Shown here: piece after piece, positions 1 to 5,538 of the stretch | Layout of the letters: each line of letters starts with the position of its first letter | Numbering within the stretch: the first letter of the stretch is position 1 | Assembly: GCA_030642995.1 (NCBI GenBank) | Contig: DAOWMR010000164.1 | Coordinates: forward strand, 1 to 6,436 | Length of the DNA: 6,436 nucleotides | DNA from: Spirochaetales bacterium | GTDB lineage: Bacteria; Spirochaetota; Spirochaetia; DSM-27196; SLST01 | Direction of reading: 5' to 3' | The notes under the pieces: generated by a model | Database searches by the model: none | What the model was told of the DNA's origin: nothing | What the model saw: only the letters and a program-made list of their open reading frames with translations | Made by a program: the position numbers and the translations under genes

Positions 1-56
1 ACCCTTTGTCACGCCAGTTGCGGTCGGTATTCATATAGATTTCGGAAATGTGGAAA

Positions 57-108
57 AGGCAACTGCCGCGCCATTTCCGGCAAGCCGGAACCGGGCTGCA
101 GGTTATGC
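57..108 (+). other. Candidate short attC recombination site
   Basis: The right box GTTATGC (102-108) matches the attC R' core shape. The left box AGGCAAC (57-63) can pair with GTTATGCC if an AT is bulged. Between them lies a perfect 7-bp hairpin, TTCCGGC-AA-GCCGGAA (75-90), and the intervening arms (from 64 and up to about 101) are largely complementary. The 52-bp size suits the short attC class. The R'' box deviates from RYYYAAC, so this may be a decayed site or a chance hairpin next to a GTTATGC. Confidence 0.42.
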
Positions 109-502
109 CAGCCGGTCTCTTGACTCCGTGTGAGACCGGAGCTACGCATCGGACTGGCCGGTGGATGAAGAGGAAAGGGAAAGGGTCCGGAACCTGAAAA
201 GGCGGAGCAGCCCTCACCAATCTACGGATTGATCATTTCGCGGCGCGACCCACATACCCGTCAGAAGAGAGTACACTCTCACGGGCGAGCGCTCCCAGAG
301 GCCAGTCATTGTGGGACCCCAAGACGATCGGACGGCCTGTAGAAGGACATGGTAGAGTCATAGACGAACGGAGCGAGGAGAACACGCGCTTGCAGCCGCC
401 ATCCTGAAACGTGGAGCGGGCCGTTGTTGGCTCTGAGGGGCCGGGTTCCCTGGGGCGGGAGCGGTAACGCACGGCGCGGGGCTGCGGCTGAAGCGCAGGA
501 CG
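103..502 (+). mobile_element. ORF-less integron cassette 1 (candidate)
   Basis: This stretch lies between the crossover point of the candidate attC at 57-108 and that of the attC at 377-508. I see no convincing gene in it. A 30-codon frame from ATG 105 starts in the attC core and has no ribosome binding site. A minus-strand frame (472-233) mostly reads back through the attC. It does hold a perfect 8-bp inverted repeat at 112-119/132-139. The motif ATCGGACTGGCC at 147-158 recurs near the start of the next cassette (530-541). It could be a decayed cassette or one carrying a small RNA or a promoter. Confidence 0.4.
112..139. repeat. Inverted repeat / hairpin
   Basis: CCGGTCTC (112-119) and GAGACCGG (132-139) are perfect reverse complements separated by 12 bases. 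No T-tract follows on either side, so this is not a classical intrinsic terminator. It lies at the start of an ORF-less cassette and could be part of a structured RNA. Confidence 0.5.
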
Positions 503-508
503 TTAGTG
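377..508 (+). other. attC site, long form (132 bp)
   Basis: The right end has the R' core GTTAGTG (502-508), with crossover expected between G502 and T503. The left arm (AACACGCGC, then TGCAGCCGCC, 381-400) pairs with the right arm (GCGGCTGAAGCGC, 484-496) with small bulges, as extrahelical bases do in folded attC bottom strands. The site is nearly the same length as the attC at 769-899, and a 24-base stretch (483-506) is identical to 874-897 there. The R'' box GGAGAAC (377-383) deviates from RYYYAAC and is not complementary to the start of its own cassette, so it may recombine poorly. Confidence 0.72.
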
Positions 509-893
509 CGGACGCAACCGGTGATCTGAATCGGACTGGCCGACTATAGACAGATCATGGAACATCAGAAGATCACGGATGCGGAGTTGGCTTCGTGAAG
601 CTGTTCGATATCGGTGAGGTCTCGGGATCTGGGGAAGAATGGTTCGGCGGCGCCACCGACAGACGGAGTGCGGAGCAGGCAATCGAAAATCCAGTCCGAA
701 GAAGTGCCAGGACGCAGACTTCATTGCGATAGACCGAGCGGGGTGGGAGAATCGCTGAGCAGCGCCAGGGCCAACACGCGCGTGCAGCCGCCAACGTGGT
801 ATGCTGAGTGGAGCAGAACTCGCTCTGTGAGAGGGGAAACGCCGGGGTGGGGTGATACCGCACGGGCCGGCGTTGCGGCTGAAGCGCAGGACG
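503..893 (+). mobile_element. ORF-less integron cassette 2
   Basis: This is a 391-bp unit bounded by the crossover points of two related attC sites. No frame in it looks coding. The plus-strand frame from GTG 614 has no ribosome binding site, is Arg/Ser-rich and runs through the attC. The minus-strand frames begin inside the attC and have shadow-like composition. Length and attC match the preceding cassette, and ATCGGACTGGCC (530-541) is shared at a similar distance from the cassette start. Possible roles are a non-coding RNA, a promoter cassette or a decayed gene. Confidence 0.6.
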
Positions 894-899
894 TTAGGC
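769..899 (+). other. attC site, long form (131 bp)
   Basis: The R' core GTTAGGC is at 893-899 and the R'' box GGCCAAC at 769-775. The left arm (AACACGCGCGTGCAGCCGCC, 773-792) is complementary to the right arm (TTGCGGCTGAAGCGC, 873-887), with one unpaired C and small internal bulges, the extrahelical-base pattern of attC sites. The arms are almost identical to those of 377-508, while the central loops differ more. The integrase crossover would fall between G893 and T894, where the methyltransferase cassette begins. Confidence 0.8.
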
Positions 900-916
900 G
901 CAGTTCCAGTTGAAGC

Positions 917-922
917 AAGGAG
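917..922 (+). promoter_or_regulatory. Ribosome binding site fixing the methyltransferase start
   Basis: AAGGAG lies 8 bases before ATG 931. The in-frame TTG at 910 lies upstream of this motif and has no comparable site, so ATG 931 is preferred. This removes seven residues from the longest frame. Confidence 0.75.
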
Positions 923-930
923 TAGAAACG

Positions 931-1734
931 ATGGAGTGCATAGAAGACATTCTTATTTGCCCAAAGACGAGAAATAGGATTTCTTTCGATTTTGCAAGCT
1001 CCGAGGTAAGGGTCGAGAAAACGGATATATCGTATCCAATTAAGGACGGCGTAATTGATTTCTTGCCCGGCGTTGATGATAGCATATCAAAAGCATACGA
1101 TTCCAGAGCTTCCTTTTACAGCGATTACGTAACCTCTTCAAATATATTCACGAAGTTGCTCAATCTGGTTTTTTGGGGAGTTACAAGCCAGTACGAGTTT
1201 GCGCAAGAAATATTACCGTTCATATCAGAAGACTTTGATAGAATACTATTAGATGTTCCTGTAGGAACCGGGATACTGACGCTTGAGAAATACCGGAAAT
1301 TGCCAGGCGCGAGAATAATTGCGGTTGACTATTCGCTAGGCATGCTAATGAGAGCGAAACAAATATACGCGAAGAACGGCAAAAAGAATGTGACCCCAGT
1401 CAGAGGAGATGTAAGGAATTTGCCTATAAACGACGCAAAGGTCGACCTGTGCTTATCTATGAATGGTTTTCACGCTTTTCCTGAGAAGGACATCGCGCTT
1501 AGAGAGATACGTAGAGTACTGAAAAGCAAGGGGCAATTCGTAGGTTGTTTCTACATACGCGGGAAGAAAAAATTCACGGATTTCTATGTTCAGAACAGAT
1601 TGGCGAAAGGCGGCTCTTTCACAGCGCCTTTTTATGATGAGGCGGAGACTCTTGCCAAGTTTGGCGAATACTTCAATATCAAGTCCAAGACTAACCTAAA
1701 ATCATATTTCCATTTTGATATGGAAAAGAAATGA
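931..1734 (+). CDS. Class I SAM-dependent methyltransferase (cassette gene)
   Basis: The 267-aa protein should transfer a methyl group from S-adenosylmethionine to an unknown acceptor in the cytoplasm. The N-terminal ~45 residues resemble a Trm112-like segment: a single CP (10-11) and a YPIKDGVIDFL stretch (35-45). The usual second Cys of CPxC is replaced (CPKT), so zinc binding is doubtful. The Rossmann core follows. LDVPVGTG (107-114) is motif I, AVDYS with acidic D133 ends strand 2, GDVRNLP is at 159-165, the post-motif strand VDLCLSMNGFHAFP at 171-184, and LREIRRVLKSKGQFVGCF at about 190-206. This order is typical of the Methyltransf_11/UbiE-like group, and the C-terminus looks complete. 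The gene is visibly AT-rich with many ATA and AGA codons, unlike its GC-rich surroundings, which suggests recent transfer. The substrate cannot be assigned; small-molecule or lipid methylation, or a drug- or defence-related role, are all open. Confidence 0.85.
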   Translation: MECIEDILICPKTRNRISFDFASSEVRVEKTDISYPIKDGVIDFLPGVDDSISKAYDSRASFYSDYVTSSNIFTKLLNLVFWGVTSQYEFAQEILPFISEDFDRILLDVPVGTGILTLEKYRKLPGARIIAVDYSLGMLMRAKQIYAKNGKKNVTPVRGDVRNLPINDAKVDLCLSMNGFHAFPEKDIALREIRRVLKSKGQFVGCFYIRGKKKFTDFYVQNRLAKGGSFTAPFYDEAETLAKFGEYFNIKSKTNLKSYFHFDMEKK

Positions 1735-1759
1735 TGTGTATTGAAATCGACCGAACTGC

Positions 1760-1889
1760 GCCTAACCCGCGCATGCACCCGACCAGGCTATCGCCTGCGC
1801 AAATCGGCGGCCTCACGCGCATTTAGTTTGTCGCCTAGTGAGGTTGCTCACGCCGCACTCGCCTGGCGGGTGATGCACAACCGTTATGT
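1760..1889 (+). other. attC site, long form (130 bp)
   Basis: R'' is GCCTAAC (1760-1766) and R' is GTTATGT (1883-1889). The left arm from 1777 (CACCCGACCAGGC) pairs with the right arm (GCCTGGCGGGTG, 1861-1872) perfectly except for one extra A, the extrahelical base expected in a folded attC. Further out GCATGCA on the left faces TGATGCAC on the right. The arm pattern (AAC-n-CGCGC-n-TGCA-n-CCG) is shared with the two upstream long attC sites, so all three belong to one family. The R'' box complements the start of the methyltransferase cassette. Confidence 0.88.
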
Positions 1890-2867
1890 TGCACATGGAA
1901 GGACAAAGCTCTACTCTTCTGAGAGGCCATCTGGGTGACTCACGACGAACAGTTCCGGCAACTACAACACCTCATTGAATCCTCGTCCGAATTGCTCTCG
2001 AACGTCTCCGCAATGGTCAATCAGTCCGTGCAGTCCATTGCCGCCCAAGTCTCTGTGCAGGAAGAGGCATTTCGCACCGCGCTCACAGCGATTCCGCCTA
2101 TCGACATGCAAACGGTATCGAGTATCGCGGAGTCATACACACAGCAGATCAAACAAGCTGCGTACTTCAGCAATCAGATCGTCGAGAATGCCTACCAGGA
2201 CATTGTCCGTCAGGAAGAACTGGCAGAGGCCAGCCGGCGGTTTGACGAGAAGTACAAGACTTATGTGGGCATCCTCGCATCGGTCGGCTGGCCCCCAATG
2301 ATGGAGCTGCCGGTGTCAGCAATCCGTCAACTGGTTGATGACTACAACGAAGATTCAGCGGCCTTTTACGCTGAAGTCGACGCGGCCATCGTACATTTTC
2401 ACGACGACGACGTGCTCCGAAGTATTCTTCGCAGGTGGGAGAACAGCGCTTTGACCACCGATCGGCATCAAATCCTCAGCGACGCGGTGGACGCCCATCT
2501 ATCCGGGAAGTACAACCTTTCAATACCTGCCACACTAGCTCAGATAGAGGGAGTCGTCGCCACGGCCCACCGGCATCAGGGCCGCATGAGTGGAGCCTCT
2601 CTTCGTAGATACGTTGACTCCATTCTCGAAATAGACGCCTCCCATCTCCCCCTGAGAAGCGTGATACTCGATGGTATATATGCGCGGTTCTACTGGGGAG
2701 ACTCCGAAGTCCCGAGCCTTAGCCGTCACGCAATACTTCACGGTGCTTGCATCCAGTATGGAACGGTCGAGAACTCGCTTCGGGTCATATTGTTGCTTGA
2801 CCTCTTTGTCTGCATGCTCGATCGCAAGGCGCGAAGAGGTCGGCAAGTATAACCGGTGCAACATAGC
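1884..2867 (+). mobile_element. Integron cassette carrying the HEPN-like gene (distal end unresolved)
   Basis: The cassette starts with TTATGTTGCAC after G1883. Directly after the stop codon of its gene, GTGCAACATAGC (2856-2867) is the reverse complement of GTTATGTTGCAC (1883-1894) at 11 of 12 bases. The single change converts the conserved AAC of R'' to AGC. This marks the left edge of the cassette's own attC. The right half is not recognisable, and a decayed IS110-family element follows. The end given is the last clear R'' base, not the true cassette end. Confidence 0.62.
1935..2852 (+). CDS. Cassette protein with C-terminal HEPN-like RX4H motif
   Basis: The 305-aa protein starts at GTG 1935, eight bases after GAGAGG (1921-1926). 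I do not recognise a named family. Residues 1-110 are predicted helical and rich in Gln/Ser/Glu, with a likely coiled coil or helical bundle. A VGWPP turn at about 117-121 separates them from the rest. Near the C-terminus, IPATLAQIEGVV (197-208) is followed by SRHAILHG (263-270) and YGTVENSLRVILLLDLF. R264-H-A-I-L-H269 fits the RX4-6H signature of HEPN domains, with a polar residue after the Arg, and the hydrophobic helix after it is where a HEPN fold would end. HEPN proteins are often RNases in abortive infection or toxin-antitoxin systems, so an anti-phage or stress RNase role is an inference. No antitoxin partner is encoded in the cassette. No membrane segment is evident. The stop codon abuts the attC. 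Confidence 0.75.
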   Translation: MTHDEQFRQLQHLIESSSELLSNVSAMVNQSVQSIAAQVSVQEEAFRTALTAIPPIDMQTVSSIAESYTQQIKQAAYFSNQIVENAYQDIVRQEELAEASRRFDEKYKTYVGILASVGWPPMMELPVSAIRQLVDDYNEDSAAFYAEVDAAIVHFHDDDVLRSILRRWENSALTTDRHQILSDAVDAHLSGKYNLSIPATLAQIEGVVATAHRHQGRMSGASLRRYVDSILEIDASHLPLRSVILDGIYARFYWGDSEVPSLSRHAILHGACIQYGTVENSLRVILLLDLFVCMLDRKARRGRQV

Positions 2868-3220
2868 ACGTATAAGGCCTCCCTCCGTCAAGAGCGCAAA
2901 CGGTGCCGTGACCCATTTTCTGCTGGGACCTCTCGCGGGGACATGTGCTGACGCAATGCGTGGAGCGGTCTGGCTTCGGTTCAAAGATTCTGGCGCAGCA
3001 AAGGGCCTGCTACCAAACACGTATTGAGGATCGCGTTAGCGTCCTAGAACATCATCCAGCCCGACTTGTCGTCTGATCCAAAGAAGGAACTCACCATCAC
3101 TGGTGGCCCAGTTACAAACGCAGATCGACGCGGGGCAGACCAAAACTCACACACATTCCCGTGAGCTCATCTATGTCAAAAGGGAGCGCAGCGTGGGACC
3201 AATCATCCGCATGGGAATCC
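2853..3220. other. Non-coding stretch: cassette attC remnant and IS110 3' flank
   Basis: I see no credible gene here; the frames on both strands are shadows of the preceding gene or lack starts with binding sites. It contains the R'' half of the HEPN cassette attC (2856-2867) and a core-like GTTAGCG (3035-3041), whose partner 2861-2867 would lie 181 bp away without convincing arm complementarity. Two small hairpins are also present, CACCA-TCAC-TGGTG (3092-3105) and CTCAC/GTGAG (3146-3150/3161-3165). The outer boundary of the IS110 element probably lies here, but IS110 elements have no long terminal repeats and I cannot place it. Confidence 0.45.
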
Positions 3221-3290
3221 GGCCTCGTGACCACGGTGCACACCGTTGGCAGTCGCAATGCGCTGCAGAAAACGTGCACCGGTGATGGCC
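3221..3290 (-). ncRNA. Candidate structured RNA downstream of the IS110 transposase
   Basis: A 70-base imperfect inverted repeat lies about 55 bases past the transposase stop. The outer stem is GGCC...CACGGTGCAC (3221-3241) against GTGCACCGGTG...GGCC (3274-3290). The inner hairpin is GCAG-T-CGC, loop AAT, GCG-CTGC (3249-3266), with one bulged base. Two more small hairpins lie further out (3092-3105, 3146-3165). IS110-family elements of the IS1111 group carry their bridge RNA in the region after the transposase, so a bridge-RNA fragment is plausible. A transcription terminator or a chance fold is the alternative. Confidence 0.35.
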
Positions 3291-3345
3291 TGGACCGTTT
3301 GCGTTCCAGTTATGCTGTAGGTTTCCCCACGCCGCCTCCCGAGCC

Positions 3346-4412
3346 TCAACTCAGCGACTCGTAGAATCGATGAGCGTCAAAGGCTGTTCGTTTCTTCAGA
3401 ATCGTGTAGGCCACCCGGCCGAGCCTCTGAGCGATGATGGACAGCGCCTTTGCTTTGGCGTACTTGCTCACCAGTTTCTGGTGCCAGGCCTGACCTCGTT
3501 CGTTCGCTCGTAGGAACAAACAGGCAGCCTCGCTGAAGGCCCACTTCAGATGCACGTTGCCGATCTTTGAGTTCCGTCCCGTGGTCTTCTTGCCAGCTGA
3601 TTCATGCGAGCACTTCACCAGTCGGGAATATGAGATGAAGTTACCCACCCGCGGGAATCGGCCGATGTCCTGCACCTCGTACACAATCACCATGGTCAGC
3701 GTCTTCCCGATCCCGGGGATGGTACGCAGTAGCTGGACTGCCACCGGATCATGGTGAGGCACCTGTTCGCTGAGTTGCCGTTCGATGTACAGGGTCTGCT
3801 CATGCAGCGCATCCAGAAGGCGCGAATCGACTTCCACGCTTGCTGTCGCCATGGGATCGGCGAACAGTGCGGATATCCCTTCCCGGTTGCTCACCCGGTC
3901 AATCCTCTTCTCAAATGAGGGCATATTGTACTGATACCGGACGTTCTGGATGTGCGCCTGGATCTCTGCGTGCTTTCGCGTCAGGTAGAGTTTGCGGCGA
4001 AGCAGATCCCGGGTCGACCGCATCTCACTCGGATACGCAAAGGCTTCTGGCAGCATCCCGCTGCGAAGGAGCGCCGCGATCTTCTCACTGTCGATCCGGT
4101 CGTTCTTCACTTTTCCGCCGTGGATTGCTTTCATGTACAGTGCGTGCCCCAACACAAAGGTGATCCCCAGTCGGGCACAAAAATCGGCGATCCAGTACCA
4201 GACAAACACGCACTCCACCGCGATTGCCAGATCCTCGCGGTACGGTTCGATCACCCGCATCAGCGCCTGCGGCGAGGTCTTCAGGTTCTTGTGAACCAGA
4301 ACCTCACCTGCTGAATCGGTCAGGCACACGTACATGACGCTTGTGTGCCCGCACTCCTGTGCGGAGAGCGACTCCCGTAATAGTATTTGTGGCGATGTGT
4401 GTAAAAGCGCAT
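3346..4412 (-). pseudogene. IS110-family transposase, frameshifted near the N-terminus
   Basis: This DEDD recombinase would move the element using a RuvC-like domain and a C-terminal Transposase_20 domain. The 329-aa open part (ATG 4335 to stop 3346) shows the family's ALYMKAIHGGK and KNDRID segments. Acidic residues E41, D79 and D82 are in place, and the C-terminal half has a GIGKTLTMVIVYEV helix-hairpin region and a Ser-rich SYSRLVKCSHESAGKK segment. The true start is probably ATG 4412, in another frame, which reads MRFYTHRHKYYYG and has a very strong ribosome binding site (GAGGAGGAGG, five bases upstream). Between the two frames, where the family has a G-[VI]-D-L-H motif with the first catalytic Asp, there are about 17 extra bases (4342-4375). 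They shift the frame and destroy that Asp; the N-terminal frame stops at 4320. The gene is therefore probably inactive. It runs against the direction of the cassette array. Confidence 0.8.
4342..4375 (-). repeat. Imperfect tandem duplication breaking the transposase
   Basis: Read on the minus strand, GGAGTCGCTCTCCGCACA (4375-4358) is followed directly by GGAGTGCGGGCACACA (4357-4342). Both resemble a degenerate copy of a segment encoding G-V-D-L-H-T. Inside them, CCGCAC-AGGA-GTGCGG (4364-4349) forms a perfect 6-bp hairpin. A normal gene would need about 24 bases between the codons for YYY and MYVC, but 41 are present. Duplication followed by divergence is my inference; a small hairpin insertion is the alternative. 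Confidence 0.5.
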
Positions 4413-4415
4413 CTT

Positions 4416-4487
4416 GGCCTCCTCCTCGAAATACGTTTGTTGAGCGACGGAAGGTTCATCCTACCGTACCTCCAAGAGGGGGAGGCC
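4416..4487 (-). promoter_or_regulatory. Transposase leader fold that hides the ribosome binding site
   Basis: On the minus-strand transcript, the arm from 4487-4476 (GGCCTCCCCCTC) pairs with 4427-4416 (GAGGAGGAGGCC) at 11 of 12 positions. The second arm contains the whole ribosome binding site of ATG 4412. A nested hairpin, ACGGTAGG-ATGAA-CCTTCCGT (4467-4447), pairs at 7 of 8 positions. Such a leader would keep translation low when the element is read through from outside promoters, as known for IS200. In IS110-group elements the same 5' region can encode the bridge RNA, so this fold may be part of one. Confidence 0.5.
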
Positions 4488-4530
4488 TTAATGAGTATCA
4501 TCGGCATCGAGTAGACGCGGCTCTTGTCAC

Positions 4531-4551
4531 GGCCCTTGCATGCGCAAGGCC
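4531..4551. repeat. GC-rich hairpin before the short attC
   Basis: GGCCCTTGC (4531-4539) and GCGCAAGGCC (4542-4551) pair around a tiny loop with one bulged C. It ends two bases before the attC R'' box region at 4554. There is no T-tract. It could be the factor-independent end of a cassette transcript, an IS end, or an attC relic. Confidence 0.35.
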
Positions 4552-4553
4552 CG

Positions 4554-4609
4554 CGCCAACCCCAGGCGTAGACGCCCGGCCGCCGCGCTACTCATGCCGG
4601 CCGTTATGG
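4554..4609 (+). other. attC site, short form (56 bp)
   Basis: R'' is CGCCAAC (4554-4560) and R' is GTTATGG (4603-4609). The wider ends GCGCCAAC and GTTATGGCGC pair with an AT bulge. The inner stem is GGC-GTAG-a-CGC (4565-4575) against GCG-CTAC-tcat-GCC, with a single extrahelical A on one side, around the loop CCGGCCGCC. The crossover would fall between G4603 and T4604. The cassette that starts here carries a matching R'' at its far end, which supports the call. It belongs to a different, shorter attC type than the three at the left. Confidence 0.6.
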
Positions 4610-4771
4610 CGCAAGGAGAAATCTCACCCGTATGTGGCTGAGGCTCGCCTCCGTGACAGGAATGGTGCCGCCCGCCGGTGACATGCCTCGAAAATGGAGA
4701 ACAAATGCCGAAGAATGAGGGAATGCCTCGCCGGCATGTGTTCGCCTGCGGTGTCTTGATCTCCGGGCAGT

Positions 4772-4790
4772 TGTAAGATATTTTATTACA
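4772..4790 (+). promoter_or_regulatory. Operator-like palindrome and promoter of the RHH-PIN operon
   Basis: TGTAA (4772-4776) and TTACA (4786-4790) form an inverted repeat around an AT-rich 9-base centre with some further symmetry. It overlaps a plausible -10 (TATTTT, 4779-4784) placed 16 bases after TTGATC (4757-4762). A ribbon-helix-helix antitoxin normally represses its own operon through such a palindrome, so autoregulation is inferred. Confidence 0.5.
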
Positions 4791-4793
4791 TAT

Positions 4794-4801
4794 GGAGGAG
4801 G
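4794..4801 (+). promoter_or_regulatory. Ribosome binding site of the antitoxin gene
   Basis: GGAGGAGG lies seven bases before GTG 4809. This supports the GTG start, with no better ATG nearby in frame. Confidence 0.75.
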
Positions 4802-4808
4802 ATGACCG

Positions 4809-5027
4809 GTGAGAAGCACAATCACAGTCAGCGTTCCCGAAGAGTTAAAAGCAGAGCTCGATCGTGTATCCGAATCCGAAGGCGTGTCCAGGAGCGACAT
4901 CGTGCGCGAGTCCATTCGTGACTACCTTTTCGTCAGGCAGTTCCGTGCTCTGCGGAAGTCCATGGTGGCGGACGCCTCACGACGCCGGGTCTTCACAGAC
5001 CAGGATGTGTTTGACAGCGTGTCATGA
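4809..5027 (+). CDS. Ribbon-helix-helix (CopG-type) antitoxin
   Basis: The 72-aa protein starts at GTG 4809 behind a strong ribosome binding site. Residues 3-9 (STITVSV) are the DNA-contacting beta strand, and PEELKAELDRVSESEGVSRSDIVRESIRDYL (about 10-40) gives the two helices with the turn at GVSRSD, the classical ribbon-helix-helix fold. The C-terminal 30 residues (basic, then VFTDQDVFDSVS) should wrap the partner toxin, as in other short antitoxins. It probably binds and neutralises the PIN toxin encoded next, and represses the operon as a dimer. The stop overlaps the next start in ATGA, so the two are translationally coupled. Length is normal for the family. Confidence 0.88.
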   Translation: MRSTITVSVPEELKAELDRVSESEGVSRSDIVRESIRDYLFVRQFRALRKSMVADASRRRVFTDQDVFDSVS

Positions 5028-5422
5028 GAGTTGTTCTTGATACCAATGTTCTCATCGCGGCATTCATTGCTCATGGGGTGTGCAACGAACTCCTGGAGCA
5101 CTGCGCTCTCAATCACGACATCGTCCTGTCGAAGTTCATACTGGACGAGTTTAGAAACAAGATGCTCGGCAAGTTCGAGTTCTCGGCGAGTGAGGTTGAA
5201 CAGGCTGTCAGGCTGCTGGAGTCACGAAGCTCCATCGTCGAAGTGGTGAACCTCCAGGCCCCTGTTTGTCGTGACCCCGACGACGACGCCGTGATCGGCA
5301 CCGCATTGGCCGGATCCTGCGACTGCATCATTACAGGTGACAAGGATCTCCTTGATTTGAGTTCCGTGATGGGAATACCCACCGTCTCTCCATCGGCGTT
5401 CTGGGAACTTGAGACTTCATAG
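5024..5422 (+). CDS. PIN-domain toxin (endoribonuclease)
   Basis: The 132-aa protein is a single PIN domain of the COG1569 type, a Mg-dependent RNase acting as the toxin of a type II module. The conserved acidic residues are visible: D6 in VVLDTNVLI, E42 in ILDEFRNKM, the cluster D84-D88 in CRDPDDDAVI, and D106 in ITGDKDLL. The typical CRDPxDD...TGDKDLL end is complete, so the nuclease should be active. Its ATG lies in the ATGA overlap with the antitoxin gene, which couples translation and explains the lack of a separate strong ribosome binding site. The cleaved RNA cannot be inferred. The attC of the cassette lies about 115 bases downstream. Confidence 0.9.
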   Translation: MRVVLDTNVLIAAFIAHGVCNELLEHCALNHDIVLSKFILDEFRNKMLGKFEFSASEVEQAVRLLESRSSIVEVVNLQAPVCRDPDDDAVIGTALAGSCDCIITGDKDLLDLSSVMGIPTVSPSAFWELETS

Positions 5423-5538
5423 CAAAAATCCAACCGGGGGTAGGTTCTATTGAATGACTCAAAGCGGGGTCTCGTGTTGAGCCGGGCCATTTGACTTGGG
5501 ATTTGCGAAGAGATCGAGGAGGCTCCAAACAAGAGCGA

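Larger units (their letters stand above)
894..1883 (+). mobile_element. Integron gene cassette carrying a methyltransferase (990 bp)
   Basis: The unit starts with TTAGGCGCAG just after G893 and ends at G1883 of its own attC. The decisive observation is that the R'' side of its attC, CTGCGCCTAAC (1756-1766), is the exact reverse complement of GTTAGGCGCAG (893-903). A free circular cassette would rebuild a perfectly paired R''/R' from these two ends. The gene starts 37 bases into the cassette and ends 25 bases before the R'' box, the compact layout usual for cassettes. No promoter is obvious between the attC and the gene. Confidence 0.85.

Noticed and set aside
105..197. A 30-codon plus-strand frame from ATG 105 at the start of the first cassette.
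   Set aside because: No ribosome binding site, short and low in structure; it starts in the attC core.
233..863. Several minus-strand frames of 65-96 codons across 233-863, two of which begin with similar residues (MRYR, MRYH).
   Set aside because: They read back through the two related attC sites, which explains the similar starts. Composition is Arg/Pro/Ser-rich without domain features, and there are no ribosome binding sites.
1741..1938. A 65-codon plus-strand frame between the methyltransferase and the HEPN-like gene.
   Set aside because: It lies across the attC at 1760-1889, has a weak start and overlaps the next start codon; a shadow of the recombination site.
2535..3020. A 161-codon minus-strand frame.
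   Set aside because: Most of it is antisense to the HEPN-like gene, with no binding site and no recognisable domain.
3035..3041. GTTAGCG as the missing R' of the HEPN cassette attC.
   Set aside because: It lies 181 bp from the R'' box and the arms do not pair convincingly. It does loosely match the CGCCAAC R'' at 4554, but not well enough to call a cassette around the IS.
4477..4512. A plus-strand GGGGGAGG followed by ATG and a 7-codon frame reading MSIIGIE, resembling an IS110 transposase opening.
   Set aside because: It stops at once and nothing downstream in any frame continues the family. The purine-rich motif is the other arm of the leader stem.
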